In this document: piece by piece, positions 50,036-58,404 of the stretch | How the letters are laid out: each line of letters begins with the position of its first letter | How positions within the stretch are numbered: position 1 is the first letter of the stretch | Origin: Lachnospiraceae bacterium | GTDB taxonomy: Bacteria; Bacillota; Clostridia; Lachnospirales; Lachnospiraceae | NCBI GenBank assembly: GCA_017482485.1 | Contig: JAFUMV010000028.1 | Span: forward strand, 28,932-92,931 | Direction: 5' to 3' | DNA: 64,000 nucleotides | Program-made: the position numbers and the translations under genes | The notes under the pieces: model-generated | What the model was told of the DNA's origin: nothing | The model's database searches: none | The model's input: the letters and a program-made list of their open reading frames with translations, nothing else

Positions 50036-50068
50036 GAGCCAGTGATTCTGTCATACAATCACTGGCTC
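50036..50068 (-). terminator. Terminator after the zinc-ribbon gene
   Basis: GAGCCAGTGATT and AATCACTGGCTC form a perfect 12-bp stem with a nine-base loop, followed on the minus strand by TTTTT. It separates the SorC/zinc-ribbon pair from the rpiB-like gene, unless partly read through. Confidence 0.85.
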
Positions 50069-50089
50069 TGTGTCAAACGCATCTGGCTC

Positions 50090-50257
50090 TTATACAATTT
50101 TCACTTTCATATTTTCAACACAAATCATCACTTCCAATTTACATTTCGGGCAAAAAAGAGGAAAATTCACTAACTTCGTATCTTTACACACTTTAATCCT
50201 CGTCTTCTGGCTGCACCTGGGGCACCTCAGCCATTCGCTGTCATTTTCCATACTCAT
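50090..50257 (-). CDS. Cysteine-rich KTR-type zinc-ribbon protein
   Basis: A 55-residue protein with two CxxC knuckles (LRCPRCSQKTRIKV and LFCPKCKLEV). The QKTRI segment and the layout match the cysteine-rich KTR family, small zinc-ribbon proteins common in conjugative elements of Bacillota. The ATG overlaps the SorC stop codon (ATGA), and GGAGG inside the SorC gene precedes it by ten bases, so the two are translationally coupled. Function unknown. Confidence 0.75.
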   Translation of the reverse strand: MSMENDSEWLRCPRCSQKTRIKVCKDTKLVNFPLFCPKCKLEVMICVENMKVKIV

Positions 50258-51201
50258 CTTCTTCGTTCCTCCATCAAAGCCCTGGCACAATCAAAATCTG
50301 TCACAAGAACATTGATATACTGTCCTGCAATCGCTCCCTGAATCGCCCGAAGCTTTGCTGTCCCATATGCAATTCCGATTCTGGTCGGCACTTTGCGAAG
50401 CTTCTCAATTTCCATTCCAATGACATTGTTGTCATTTTGACCAACAAAGGTTTTCCCTTCTATATCGTAAAACTGCATGCAGATTTCTCCAGCAGCCTTT
50501 TTTATGATCAGAGACTCTATTTCATCCTCCTTAAAATATCCGGTCGCTTTTATCGCAGAATCCTGACTTGGATATCCGATGCCAACGATGGCCGTATTGA
50601 TCCGTTCTCCCAGCGCAATAGCTGCAGCAATGCTTTCTTCTTTCATCAGCTTTCTGCGCACCGCAGCGCTGGAGACTCTTGCCGGGGCCTGCATCGGCAC
50701 AAAGCTTCCTTCAAATTTTCTGGACAGGCTTTCCGCAAGATTATTGGAGTGAAGCTCCATTCGAAGCTGTCCCATCCCTCCGATCAACGGTACAAACGTC
50801 ACACGCCTGGCGGCAGGCTTTGCGATATGGTTCACCACCTGATACAGGGTGGCGCCCATGGAGATTCCGACAATATCATCATCCTTTATCGTGTTCTCCA
50901 GATATCTGGCGGCCGCATCTTCCGGCACTTCCTCCCGCTGGGGCACTGAATCAACAATCACAACATCCTTCAGATGATATAGCTCCTTTAACTGTCTCTC
51001 CAGCTCCCAATGCTTGATCGTCTCCAGATTCGAAACTCGAATCTCTACAATTCCCTGCTCTCTGGCAGAGGATAACAACCTGGAAACAGTGGGCCGGGAA
51101 AGCGACAGCATATCCGCAATCTGCTGCTGCGAAATATTCTGATTGTAATACAAATCGCACACCTTAATCATCAGCCGTGCGTCGTCCACTACCTTTTTCA
51201 C
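50254..51201 (-). CDS. SorC/DeoR family sugar-responsive regulator
   Basis: A 315-residue regulator with an N-terminal helix-turn-helix (NISQQQIADMLSLSRPTVSR) and a C-terminal sugar-phosphate-binding domain of the SorC class (DDIVGISMGATLYQVVNHIA, FVPLIGGMGQ, IGIAYGTAKLRAIQGAIAG). It starts with GTG, seven bases after GGAGG. Such proteins control sugar-phosphate pathways by binding an intermediate; the neighbouring isomerase gene is a likely target. AT-rich promoter sequence lies upstream at 51202-51360. Confidence 0.9.
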   Translation of the reverse strand: MKKVVDDARLMIKVCDLYYNQNISQQQIADMLSLSRPTVSRLLSSAREQGIVEIRVSNLETIKHWELERQLKELYHLKDVVIVDSVPQREEVPEDAAARYLENTIKDDDIVGISMGATLYQVVNHIAKPAARRVTFVPLIGGMGQLRMELHSNNLAESLSRKFEGSFVPMQAPARVSSAAVRRKLMKEESIAAAIALGERINTAIVGIGYPSQDSAIKATGYFKEDEIESLIIKKAAGEICMQFYDIEGKTFVGQNDNNVIGMEIEKLRKVPTRIGIAYGTAKLRAIQGAIAGQYINVLVTDFDCARALMEERRR

Positions 51202-51477
51202 TGATCCGCCTCCGTTTCCCTGCAGCTTCAGTATACTTCAGCCGTCTTGCCATGTCAATATTTTGTTTTCATTATTTCCGAAATCGTTTCTATTTTTAAA
51301 AATTTTATTATTTTATAATTTTTATTTTTACATTTGTAAACATTCTTACGTTTTAATGTGTATAAAACCATGTTACAGATGAAGCAGAATTTATTTGCGA
51401 AATGCGGTCAGAACGGGCAAGTACAAGAACGAAGCAGATGTGCAATCGTGCGTCTCCATGTACACTGGAGAAATTAC

Positions 51478-51711
51478 GGATATATACAAAAAAAGTTCCT
51501 TTCTCGACCCTTTGGCACCTCAAAACCTCCTGGGAAACAGCCAAAGGGCATATACAGAAAAAAATTCCTGCGCTGCCCTGTCAAACGACTCAAAATAGGG
51601 TAGCACTGAAAATTTTTTCTATATATGCCCCTTTTCTAAATTATGTCAACTGTTTTTGGCCTTTTCAGACCTTTTTTGGGGTAGTGATCAGAAAAAATTC
51701 TGTATATACCC
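51478..51711. repeat. Four-unit 33-bp dyad array, locus 2
   Basis: Units at 51478-51510, 51546-51578, 51598-51630 and 51679-51711, each 33 bp. Units 1 and 2 carry ATATAC at the left (GGRYATATAC), units 3 and 4 carry TATATRCCC or TATACCC at the right, so the set is two direct plus two inverted units. Start-to-start spacings are 68, 52 and 81. A run of A or T follows the box inside the units. The rest of the 51202-51808 gap is AT-rich and shows no gene. Confidence 0.82.
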
Positions 51712-51808
51712 CTTCCTGCCCATTCAGCAAAGAACGGAGCCATTAAGCTGCGCTGCAATTTACCGCAGCGCAGGACACTGGCCTCCAAGTCACATATCGC
51801 AGGAAAAC

Positions 51809-54800
51809 TCATTCCTTCCTCTGCTCAAAAACAGGCTCCACAGCAATCTCCGGCGTAGTCATGATGCCTTCCTCACAGATCATATAGTCGTAGCACCACA
51901 ATTCTCCTTCCGTGCGCCATGCATTAGGGCCGATCCAGTTGGCCTTTAAGTCCGTCAAATGCACGGGGCCGAAGCCGTTGCGGCGATGTCCGTACAGTTT
52001 AAAGTCTATCATGTGCTTTCCGGCACTCACATCTTCCAACGTCACTGTATAGGGCGGATAAATCACCGGAATCTCCGCTCTGTTGTCCAGCTTCACGGAC
52101 TGCAGCGCGCCTTTATACTGGCTGGAACGGATTCGCAGAGATCCGCCTTCCGTTTCCACCGGAACATGATAGGTGATGTTGCCGCCGTAAAAAGGCAGTC
52201 CCTGTGCCGTAATGCTGCCGAAGGCCAGCTCTTTTCTCAAGGGAACGATGCGGACGGATCTTCCCGCTGCTTCCACGCCGAAATCGCCCAGAAGATATGC
52301 CCATTCCACGTCTGTTCGCTTTCCGAAGGGAATGGAAGCTTCCAGCACATTTTCCCCGATCTGAATCGGAGGCAGATTTACCGTCTTGATGGATTTGTCC
52401 ACATACCAGCCGACAACCGCATTTTCCACAGGTTCTCCGTTCCATTTCAGGGAAACCCGCTCTGCATCCTCAATGGCCAACTGAGCGCCTTCATATTCAA
52501 TTTCCGAATGAATGTGCCAGCGCAGATGTACGGTGTGGGTGATAGGCTCCTCGGCAATCACCCAGGGCTGTGCCACACTTTCTTTCCGGCTGGGCCAACC
52601 CAGCTGTTCCCTGCAGTCATTGTCCAGGCGCAGAATTTCTTCCTCCGGTTTCCAGGGGCCGTCGTCCAGCGCATATTCCGCCTGATCCAGAAGCAGCGCG
52701 TTGGGCTCACTCAACGTGTAGGGTACGGTAACGGGCAGTTTTAAACGCTTTTCGGTTCGCGCCGGGCTGTCCGATATTTGTGCCGCAACATCCGCCGGCT
52801 GCGCTGCAACATCCGCCGGCTGCACTGCCATGTCCGCCGGCTCCAGCCATAAAAGCAGGCTGTCATAATCATACATCCGTCTGCTGATACAGGTATTCTC
52901 GCCTTCGACACAATAGGAAATGGCTTTTTTCTCTCCGGTCATGGTGTTATACAGAACAACCTTCCACTTTCCGGCCACCCGGATTCTCAAATCCTGATAC
53001 TGGGAAACATCTTTATTATAAGGCTCCGTTCCGTGAGCGACAAACAGCCAGCGGCCTTCCCCATCCTGCCGCATCTGGTACAGCAGATTCTCGGTAAGCG
53101 CGCCGGTCTGATTCCGGATTTCTACGGTACGCACCGGCTCCAGTGCATCCAGCAATGCTCCCCTGTTGAAAGGAACACATAACGCCTTCTGCGCCAGCCG
53201 TTTTCCGCGCTCGCTCTCCCGGGCATCTTCCAGCACCGGTGCAGCGCCCGCGATGATCAGATTTCCGCCGGCTTCTGCGAATGCTTCCAGGCGATCCAGC
53301 GTGGTGGAGCGCAGGGTTTCGCAGCCCGGCACCAGAATCACGTCATAAGCCATCTCTCCCACCTGCAAAGGCGCGCCAGCCTCTTTGCAGAGATCGGGCA
53401 GCAAAGATTCGCTGATGAAATCAAAATCGATGCCGCCAAACAAAAGCCATTTGGTCATCTCCTGAAAATTCCGGTCCATGTTGTCCCGCACCAGCGCAGT
53501 CTGCTCCGCAGGTCCCCAGTGCAGCCAGTAGCTTTCCACAGGATGAATCACGCCCACCTTCACCACTGGTTTTCCACGGGTCAGTGCGGTGTTCACCCGG
53601 GCGAAGTGATCCTCCACCAGAGAATACTGATCCCACCAGGGGGACTGATAGTTGATGGAAGCAGGATAGTCACGTTTTGCCTCTCCCGCCATGGAAACCC
53701 AGGACAGATGGGGCACACGAACGGTGACACCCAGCGCCGCCTGCCAGTCGCCGTGCAGCTTATGTCCCCGGAAATCGAAATCCCAGTTGGTCACACCGTA
53801 AAGCTCACTCAGCATGCCCTCCCTGCCGTACTGATGCACCGCAGATTGGGCCTGCTTCGCCGTCGTATATTCAAAGTGAGCGCACAGCATGTCAATACCG
53901 GGCAGCCCGAAGCTGCGGTAAGAGCGCATGGCTTCTCCCAAAGCTGCCGTCTGAGAACGAAGCGTGGGCTCCTCCATCATGTGACCGGTGAGCGACAGTC
54001 CGTGTTCCTGACACCAATTTCCGCAGTTGTCCGCAAAGGCCCGGGCAAAGCGCTCACAAACATGGTCGTGATAATGATAGCGCACAACAGAAGGCACACG
54101 GTCCGCTCTGTCCCAGATCAGCTCCGGAACGCCCGAAAGCAGATCCTCACCCTCATAGGCTGCCGCATAGGTCTCCACCAGATCATCTGTCCAGGGCAGC
54201 GTCACATCCGCTTTTTCTTTTGCAAACTTCAGCGTGGATTTATGGGTGAACTGAGGTTCATCCGTAAAAATCGCCGGCACCGTGTTGTCAAATTCCTCCG
54301 CGATGGTGCGGTTATAGCTTTCATAGGTAATCTCAATAAAACGGTCCATCGCCGCCTTATCCAGCGTGTTCACATAAGTCTGGTTGTTATACCAGGGACT
54401 TTCCGTGGCGATTTCCAGATAGGCATACCATTTTTCAAACTGTGCTGCATCCTCTTTTCCGATCACCCGCCAGCTTTTCAGATATCCCTCTTCATCCAGC
54501 TCCACGTCATAGCAGTTCAGCAGCGTTCCGTTTTCCGCACGTCCCGCTCTCGCGCTGGAAATCTCGACTTTTTCGACGTTTTTTCCGGCCTCATAGGGAA
54601 CCGGCGTGAAAAGCAGATAACGGCTCCTGTATCGCTTTTCTTTTGTCACCAGTCCGCCCGCAGCGCCGGAAGGCCAGCGGTCCTCGTCATACAGCCAGGC
54701 CAGCATCTCCTCGCTTTTTGCCTTCTGCACACAGGCTTTGATCAACTCCATGTACTCGTTACTGAGATAGGGCGTTGCCATGCCGGTCCTGACATGCATA

Positions 54801-54967
54801 TGGGCGCCGCCGAAGCCCATCTTTTTCAAAATTTCCAGCTGCCATTCCAGTTCCTTCTGCTCCAGCTTACAGTTCCAGGCCCAGAACGGAGTTCCCCTGT
54901 ATTCCGCCGTGGGATTGCGAAACAGTTCCTGATCCAGCTGTTTGGCTGCATTTTTCTTATAAAGCAT
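51809..54967 (-). CDS. Large glycoside hydrolase, GH106-like (alpha-L-rhamnosidase related)
   Basis: A 1052-residue protein with no signal peptide. The N-terminal catalytic barrel begins RGTPFWAWNCKLEQKELEWQ and includes GFGGAHMHVRTGMATPYL and DEDRWPSGAAGG, as in GH106 and related uncharacterised families. A GH2-like sugar-binding sandwich (LRWHIHSEIEYEGAQLAIED, WNGEPVENAVVGWYVDK) is at residues 830-920. A linker has three copies of PADVAAQ or a variant. It probably removes terminal rhamnose or a similar sugar from imported glycosides. GGAGG lies seven bases before the ATG. Transcribed alone. Confidence 0.75.
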   Translation of the reverse strand: MLYKKNAAKQLDQELFRNPTAEYRGTPFWAWNCKLEQKELEWQLEILKKMGFGGAHMHVRTGMATPYLSNEYMELIKACVQKAKSEEMLAWLYDEDRWPSGAAGGLVTKEKRYRSRYLLFTPVPYEAGKNVEKVEISSARAGRAENGTLLNCYDVELDEEGYLKSWRVIGKEDAAQFEKWYAYLEIATESPWYNNQTYVNTLDKAAMDRFIEITYESYNRTIAEEFDNTVPAIFTDEPQFTHKSTLKFAKEKADVTLPWTDDLVETYAAAYEGEDLLSGVPELIWDRADRVPSVVRYHYHDHVCERFARAFADNCGNWCQEHGLSLTGHMMEEPTLRSQTAALGEAMRSYRSFGLPGIDMLCAHFEYTTAKQAQSAVHQYGREGMLSELYGVTNWDFDFRGHKLHGDWQAALGVTVRVPHLSWVSMAGEAKRDYPASINYQSPWWDQYSLVEDHFARVNTALTRGKPVVKVGVIHPVESYWLHWGPAEQTALVRDNMDRNFQEMTKWLLFGGIDFDFISESLLPDLCKEAGAPLQVGEMAYDVILVPGCETLRSTTLDRLEAFAEAGGNLIIAGAAPVLEDARESERGKRLAQKALCVPFNRGALLDALEPVRTVEIRNQTGALTENLLYQMRQDGEGRWLFVAHGTEPYNKDVSQYQDLRIRVAGKWKVVLYNTMTGEKKAISYCVEGENTCISRRMYDYDSLLLWLEPADMAVQPADVAAQPADVAAQISDSPARTEKRLKLPVTVPYTLSEPNALLLDQAEYALDDGPWKPEEEILRLDNDCREQLGWPSRKESVAQPWVIAEEPITHTVHLRWHIHSEIEYEGAQLAIEDAERVSLKWNGEPVENAVVGWYVDKSIKTVNLPPIQIGENVLEASIPFGKRTDVEWAYLLGDFGVEAAGRSVRIVPLRKELAFGSITAQGLPFYGGNITYHVPVETEGGSLRIRSSQYKGALQSVKLDNRAEIPVIYPPYTVTLEDVSAGKHMIDFKLYGHRRNGFGPVHLTDLKANWIGPNAWRTEGELWCYDYMICEEGIMTTPEIAVEPVFEQRKE
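52785..52847. repeat. In-frame 21-bp tandem repeat in the GH106-like gene
   Basis: Three copies of a 21-bp unit (core ACATCCGCCGGCTGC) encode PADVAAQ, PADVAAQ and PADMAVQ in the linker between the barrel and the C-terminal domains. The copy number may vary by slippage without breaking the frame. Confidence 0.75.
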
Positions 54968-55034
54968 CACATTCCCTCCTTATGCTGCATAAAATATCTT
55001 CCTGTCATCCATCATAACAGATTGCCGCATAAAG

Positions 55035-55071
55035 AAAAGCCCCTTGTTTTTTCGTAAAACAGGGGGCTTTT
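55035..55071. terminator. Terminator between trmL and the glycosidase gene
   Basis: AAAAGCCCCTTGTTTT and AAAACAGGGGGCTTTT form a 16-bp stem (one G-T pair) with loop TTCGT. T runs follow on both strands, so it can end transcription of trmL on the minus strand and shield the downstream glycosidase gene. Confidence 0.85.
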
Positions 55072-55091
55072 TGCCTATCTTTTTTCGTAAA

Positions 55092-55625
55092 TCAATCTTC
55101 TTTCCAGTGCAGCCGATGCAGTTCTCCAGTCTCCTGCAGTCCGGCGAACGCGTTCTGCCGCAGCGCTTCATAAAGGACAACCGCCACAGAATTGGACAGG
55201 TTCAGCGAACGAATGTGGTCCAGCATGGGAATGCGGATACAGGTTTCTTCATGTTCCACCAGAATTTCTTCGGGAATTCCTGCGCTTTCTTTCCCGAACA
55301 TGATGTAATCATCCGGTCCGATCTGCACATCACTGTAGACATGTTTTGCTTTCGTGGTTGCCATCCAGAGTCTGACTCCATCTTCCTCCCCCGCAAGGCC
55401 ACGGCCAATCGCAGGATTTTTTTCCAGGAAATCTTCAAAATTAATATAACGGCGCACATCCAGCTTGTCCCAGTAATCCATGCCGGCACGTTTAAGCTGC
55501 TTTTCACTCAGAGAAAATCCCAGGGGCTCAATGAGGTGAAGAACTGCGCCCGTGGCCACACAGGTGCGGCCGATATTGCCGGTATTCTGGGGAATTTCCG
55601 GCTGATGTAATACAATATTTAACAT
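55092..55625 (-). CDS. trmL: tRNA (cytidine/uridine-34-2'-O)-methyltransferase TrmL
   Basis: A 177-residue SPOUT methyltransferase that modifies the wobble ribose of tRNA-Leu. Motifs are HQPEIPQNTGNIGRTCVATG, YIMFGKESAGIPEEIL, CIRIPMLDHIRSLNLSNSVA and the C-terminal VVLYEALRQ, which form the knotted SAM site. Normal length. It overlaps the aminotransferase stop codon by seven bases. Confidence 0.95.
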   Translation of the reverse strand: MLNIVLHQPEIPQNTGNIGRTCVATGAVLHLIEPLGFSLSEKQLKRAGMDYWDKLDVRRYINFEDFLEKNPAIGRGLAGEEDGVRLWMATTKAKHVYSDVQIGPDDYIMFGKESAGIPEEILVEHEETCIRIPMLDHIRSLNLSNSVAVVLYEALRQNAFAGLQETGELHRLHWKED

Positions 55626-56800
55626 GATTTCTTCTGCTCTTCTTTCAATTTTCCTACAAATTCGGCCAGCCTGCCGATAGCAACTTTCAGGTTTTCCAGT
55701 GAGTATGCGTAGGAAATTCGCAGAAAGCCTTCGCCGCAGTCACCGAATGCTGTGCCGGGAACTACCGCCACCTTTTCTTCCTCAAGAAAACGGGTTGCAA
55801 ATTCGTCACTGGTCATTCCGAATTCCTTGATGCAGGGGAACACGTAAAATGCGCCGTAGGGTTCGAAGCAGGGAAGTCCCATTTCTTCAAAGGCATGCAT
55901 CAGATAGCGTCGGCGCTGGTTGTACTGTTCGCGCATCATTTCCACATCATCATCGCCGTTTTTCATTGCCTCCACTGCAGCATACTGGCTGGTGGTCGGT
56001 GCGCACATGATGGCGAACTGGTGGATTTTGAGCATCTGCTCTGTGATCAGGGCAGGTGCGCAGCAGTAGCCAAGACGCCAGCCTGTCATGGCATAAGCCT
56101 TGGAAAAGCCGTTAATCAGCACAGTGCGCTCCTTCATGCCGGGAAGCTGTGCGATGGAGACATGCTTATCCTTGTAAGTGAGCTCCGCATAAATTTCATC
56201 AGAAATGACGAAAATGTCATGTTTGATAATCACTTCTGCAATCGCTTCCAGATCTTCTCTTTCCATGATTGCACCGGTCGGATTATTCGGAAAAGGAAGG
56301 ATCAGGACTTTTGTCTTGTCTGTGATAGCTTCTTCCAGCTCCTGGGCGGTGAGACGGAATTCATTTTCCGCTTTCAGGTTAATGATTACCGGAACCGCAT
56401 CTGCCAAAATTGCACAGGGTTCATAGGAAACATAGGAAGGCTGAGGAATAATCACTTCCTCTCCGGGATTGATCATGGCGCGCAGCGCGATATCAATCGC
56501 TTCGGAACCGCCCACAGTAACAATTACCTCTTTATTGCAATCATATTCCAAATCGAAACGGCGTTTTAAGTAATTGCAGATTTCCTCTTTAAGTTCTTTC
56601 AGACCTGCATTGGAGGTATAGAAAGTGCGTCCTTTTTCCAGAGAGTAAATGCCCTCATCACGAATATGCCAGGGCGTATCGAAGTCTGGCTCACCTACGC
56701 CCAAAGAGATTGCATCCTTCATCTCGCTGACGATATCAAAAAATTTACGGATGCCGGAAGGCTTGATTTCAACAATTTTATCGGATAACGGATTTCTCAC
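55619..56800 (-). CDS. PLP-dependent aminotransferase, class I/II
   Basis: A 393-residue fold type I aminotransferase. PLP Lys is in NGFSKAYAMTGWRLGY; other signatures are GGSEAIDIALRAMINPGEEV, PFPNNPTGAIM and SDEIYAELTY, with the substrate-carboxylate Arg in EGFLRISYAYS. Likely donors are aspartate, alanine or aromatic amino acids; the exact substrate is uncertain. It starts with GTG that overlaps the stop of the Lrp gene (GTGA), so both are translationally coupled. Its end overlaps trmL. Confidence 0.92.
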   Translation of the reverse strand: MRNPLSDKIVEIKPSGIRKFFDIVSEMKDAISLGVGEPDFDTPWHIRDEGIYSLEKGRTFYTSNAGLKELKEEICNYLKRRFDLEYDCNKEVIVTVGGSEAIDIALRAMINPGEEVIIPQPSYVSYEPCAILADAVPVIINLKAENEFRLTAQELEEAITDKTKVLILPFPNNPTGAIMEREDLEAIAEVIIKHDIFVISDEIYAELTYKDKHVSIAQLPGMKERTVLINGFSKAYAMTGWRLGYCCAPALITEQMLKIHQFAIMCAPTTSQYAAVEAMKNGDDDVEMMREQYNQRRRYLMHAFEEMGLPCFEPYGAFYVFPCIKEFGMTSDEFATRFLEEEKVAVVPGTAFGDCGEGFLRISYAYSLENLKVAIGRLAEFVGKLKEEQKKSC

Positions 56801-57279
56801 GGTGACACCTTCTCTCTCTGATCTTCGCTTTTTCTGCTCAAAACAGTGCCGTGATCTTTATATTTTTTCAAAATAAAATGTGTTGCTGTGCTCATAATGC
56901 TGTCAAGAGGTGCCAGCTTATCAGAAACAAAAGCGGAAACTTCTTTTAAGGATTTGCCTTCCAGAGTGATTAACAGGTCGAAACCGCCTGAAATCAGATA
57001 TACAGCATGCACTTCAGGATATTTGTAAATTCGCTCTGCAATATGATCAAATCCCTGGCCTCTCTGGGGTGTCACTCTGACCTCGATCAGCGCGGAAACC
57101 TTTTCGATGCTGGTCTTTTCCCAATCGATCAGCGTATGATATCCACAGATAATACCTTCTGCTTCCATCGCCGCCATTTCATTTACCACATCAATTTCAT
57201 CTACACCGAGAATCACAGCCAGTTCCTTTAAATCGATTCGGCTGTTCTTTTCAATGATTCTAAGCAGTTGTTCTCTCAT
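56797..57279 (-). CDS. Lrp/AsnC family transcriptional regulator
   Basis: A 160-residue regulator. The N-terminal winged helix (RIIEKNSRIDLKELAVILGV) is followed by the RAM domain (GFDLLITLEGKSLKEVSAFV) that binds amino acids. It probably controls the coupled aminotransferase gene in response to an amino acid. GTG one codon upstream of the chosen ATG is an equally possible start; GGGAG lies seven to ten bases before. Directly follows the AIR-synthase-like gene by 15 bases. Confidence 0.9.
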   Translation of the reverse strand: MREQLLRIIEKNSRIDLKELAVILGVDEIDVVNEMAAMEAEGIICGYHTLIDWEKTSIEKVSALIEVRVTPQRGQGFDHIAERIYKYPEVHAVYLISGGFDLLITLEGKSLKEVSAFVSDKLAPLDSIMSTATHFILKKYKDHGTVLSRKSEDQREKVSP

Positions 57280-57294
57280 CACACAAACTCTCCC

Positions 57295-58353
57295 TTATTT
57301 CAAAATCTTATAAATTTCATCTTCTTTTGCCGGTTCCAGGAAACGCCGTTCTTCGCCGTTTAAGATGACCCTGTCATTATTGTCCGTCACCCTTCCGATG
57401 ACTGCTGCAAAAACGCCTTCCTTTTGCAGTTCATCCACCAGCGCTTCACCGTCCTTTGCAATACACAAAAGGCTTCCGTTTCCGGCCAGCTCATACGGAT
57501 TCACATCCAGCCAGTTGCAGATTTCCACTGTCTCCTGCCGGATCGGAATTTTCTTTAAGTCGATTTCCAGTCCAACCCCGGCGCGTTCCGCTAATGTCCA
57601 GAGTGCGTGAAACACCCCGCCCTCCGACACAGCGCACATCGCGCCAACGCCGGACTTAACGGCGGCTGCAGCCTCCTGCGTCACAAAAAGATATCTCATA
57701 AAATTCTTCGCTTCATCAATCAGATAGGATGGGTATCTTTCGGCCAGACGGCTCTCACAGGCATTTGCCAGAATCGTGCTTCCCTCCAGACCGGCCCATT
57801 TGGTCATGACGATCTGACTGCCGGCCGGCTTTTGGGCCCGCTGTACCCTGCCGGCTGCACAGGCATTACCGCCTGCTGCATCATTCACCCTTCCAACTGC
57901 ATTGTCCCTGCCATCCGCCGTGCAGGTTATCATTCCCACCGCGGTTGCCGTCACTGTGCTGCAGTTCACCGCCGCTGTCACAGATGCCTTCACATCCGCC
58001 AGTACAGTTCCCAGTTCGATGGCCGCCTGCTGCGCATCCTCCACGATTTTGCGCAGCTGCTGTTCTAAAGCATCCGGGGGCAGCAAAATCTCCAGAAGAA
58101 TTCCTAAAATCTTTGATGCTCCTGCCGCTGCGGCCTGATTTGCCGCACTGTACACGGCATAGGCTCCGCACTTTTCACAGCTGTAAGCCGTCAGAGATCT
58201 GGCAGTAATTATCTTCTTTGCTGCATCAGGGCAGGAAAAAAAGGCGCAGTCTTCCCCTTTTACTGCGCCTGTTACGTGGTTGTTCTGACTGATCTTCAAT
58301 TTTTTATGAATACTGCGGTCGTAAACAGCTCCCGTCACATTTCCTGTCTTCAT
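57295..58353 (-). CDS. AIR synthase-related protein (HypE/PurM/ThiL fold)
   Basis: A 352-residue protein. The C-terminal half has the AIR-synthase C domain (GVGAMCAVSEGGVFHALWTL, then LDVNPYELAGNGSLLCIAKD), as in HypE and its relatives. In the N-terminal half the usual glycine-rich ATP loop is not obvious; instead there is an Ala/Val/Thr-rich stretch with repeated AVG/TAT motifs (residues 125-175). The family forms phosphorylated or carbamoylated intermediates, but no hydrogenase genes lie nearby, so the role is open. GGAGG lies before the ATG; a start 16 codons upstream is rejected. Confidence 0.72.
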   Translation of the reverse strand: MKTGNVTGAVYDRSIHKKLKISQNNHVTGAVKGEDCAFFSCPDAAKKIITARSLTAYSCEKCGAYAVYSAANQAAAAGASKILGILLEILLPPDALEQQLRKIVEDAQQAAIELGTVLADVKASVTAAVNCSTVTATAVGMITCTADGRDNAVGRVNDAAGGNACAAGRVQRAQKPAGSQIVMTKWAGLEGSTILANACESRLAERYPSYLIDEAKNFMRYLFVTQEAAAAVKSGVGAMCAVSEGGVFHALWTLAERAGVGLEIDLKKIPIRQETVEICNWLDVNPYELAGNGSLLCIAKDGEALVDELQKEGVFAAVIGRVTDNNDRVILNGEERRFLEPAKEDEIYKILK

Positions 58354-58404
58354 AAATTTCCTCCATTCCAAAGCCATAAACGGCTTCGGAACGCACGCCA
58401 AATC

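Noticed and set aside
53519-55057. Long open frame of 512 codons on the plus strand
   Set aside because: It is wholly antisense to the GH106-like gene, has no ribosome site or family motif, and reflects codon bias of the real gene on the other strand.
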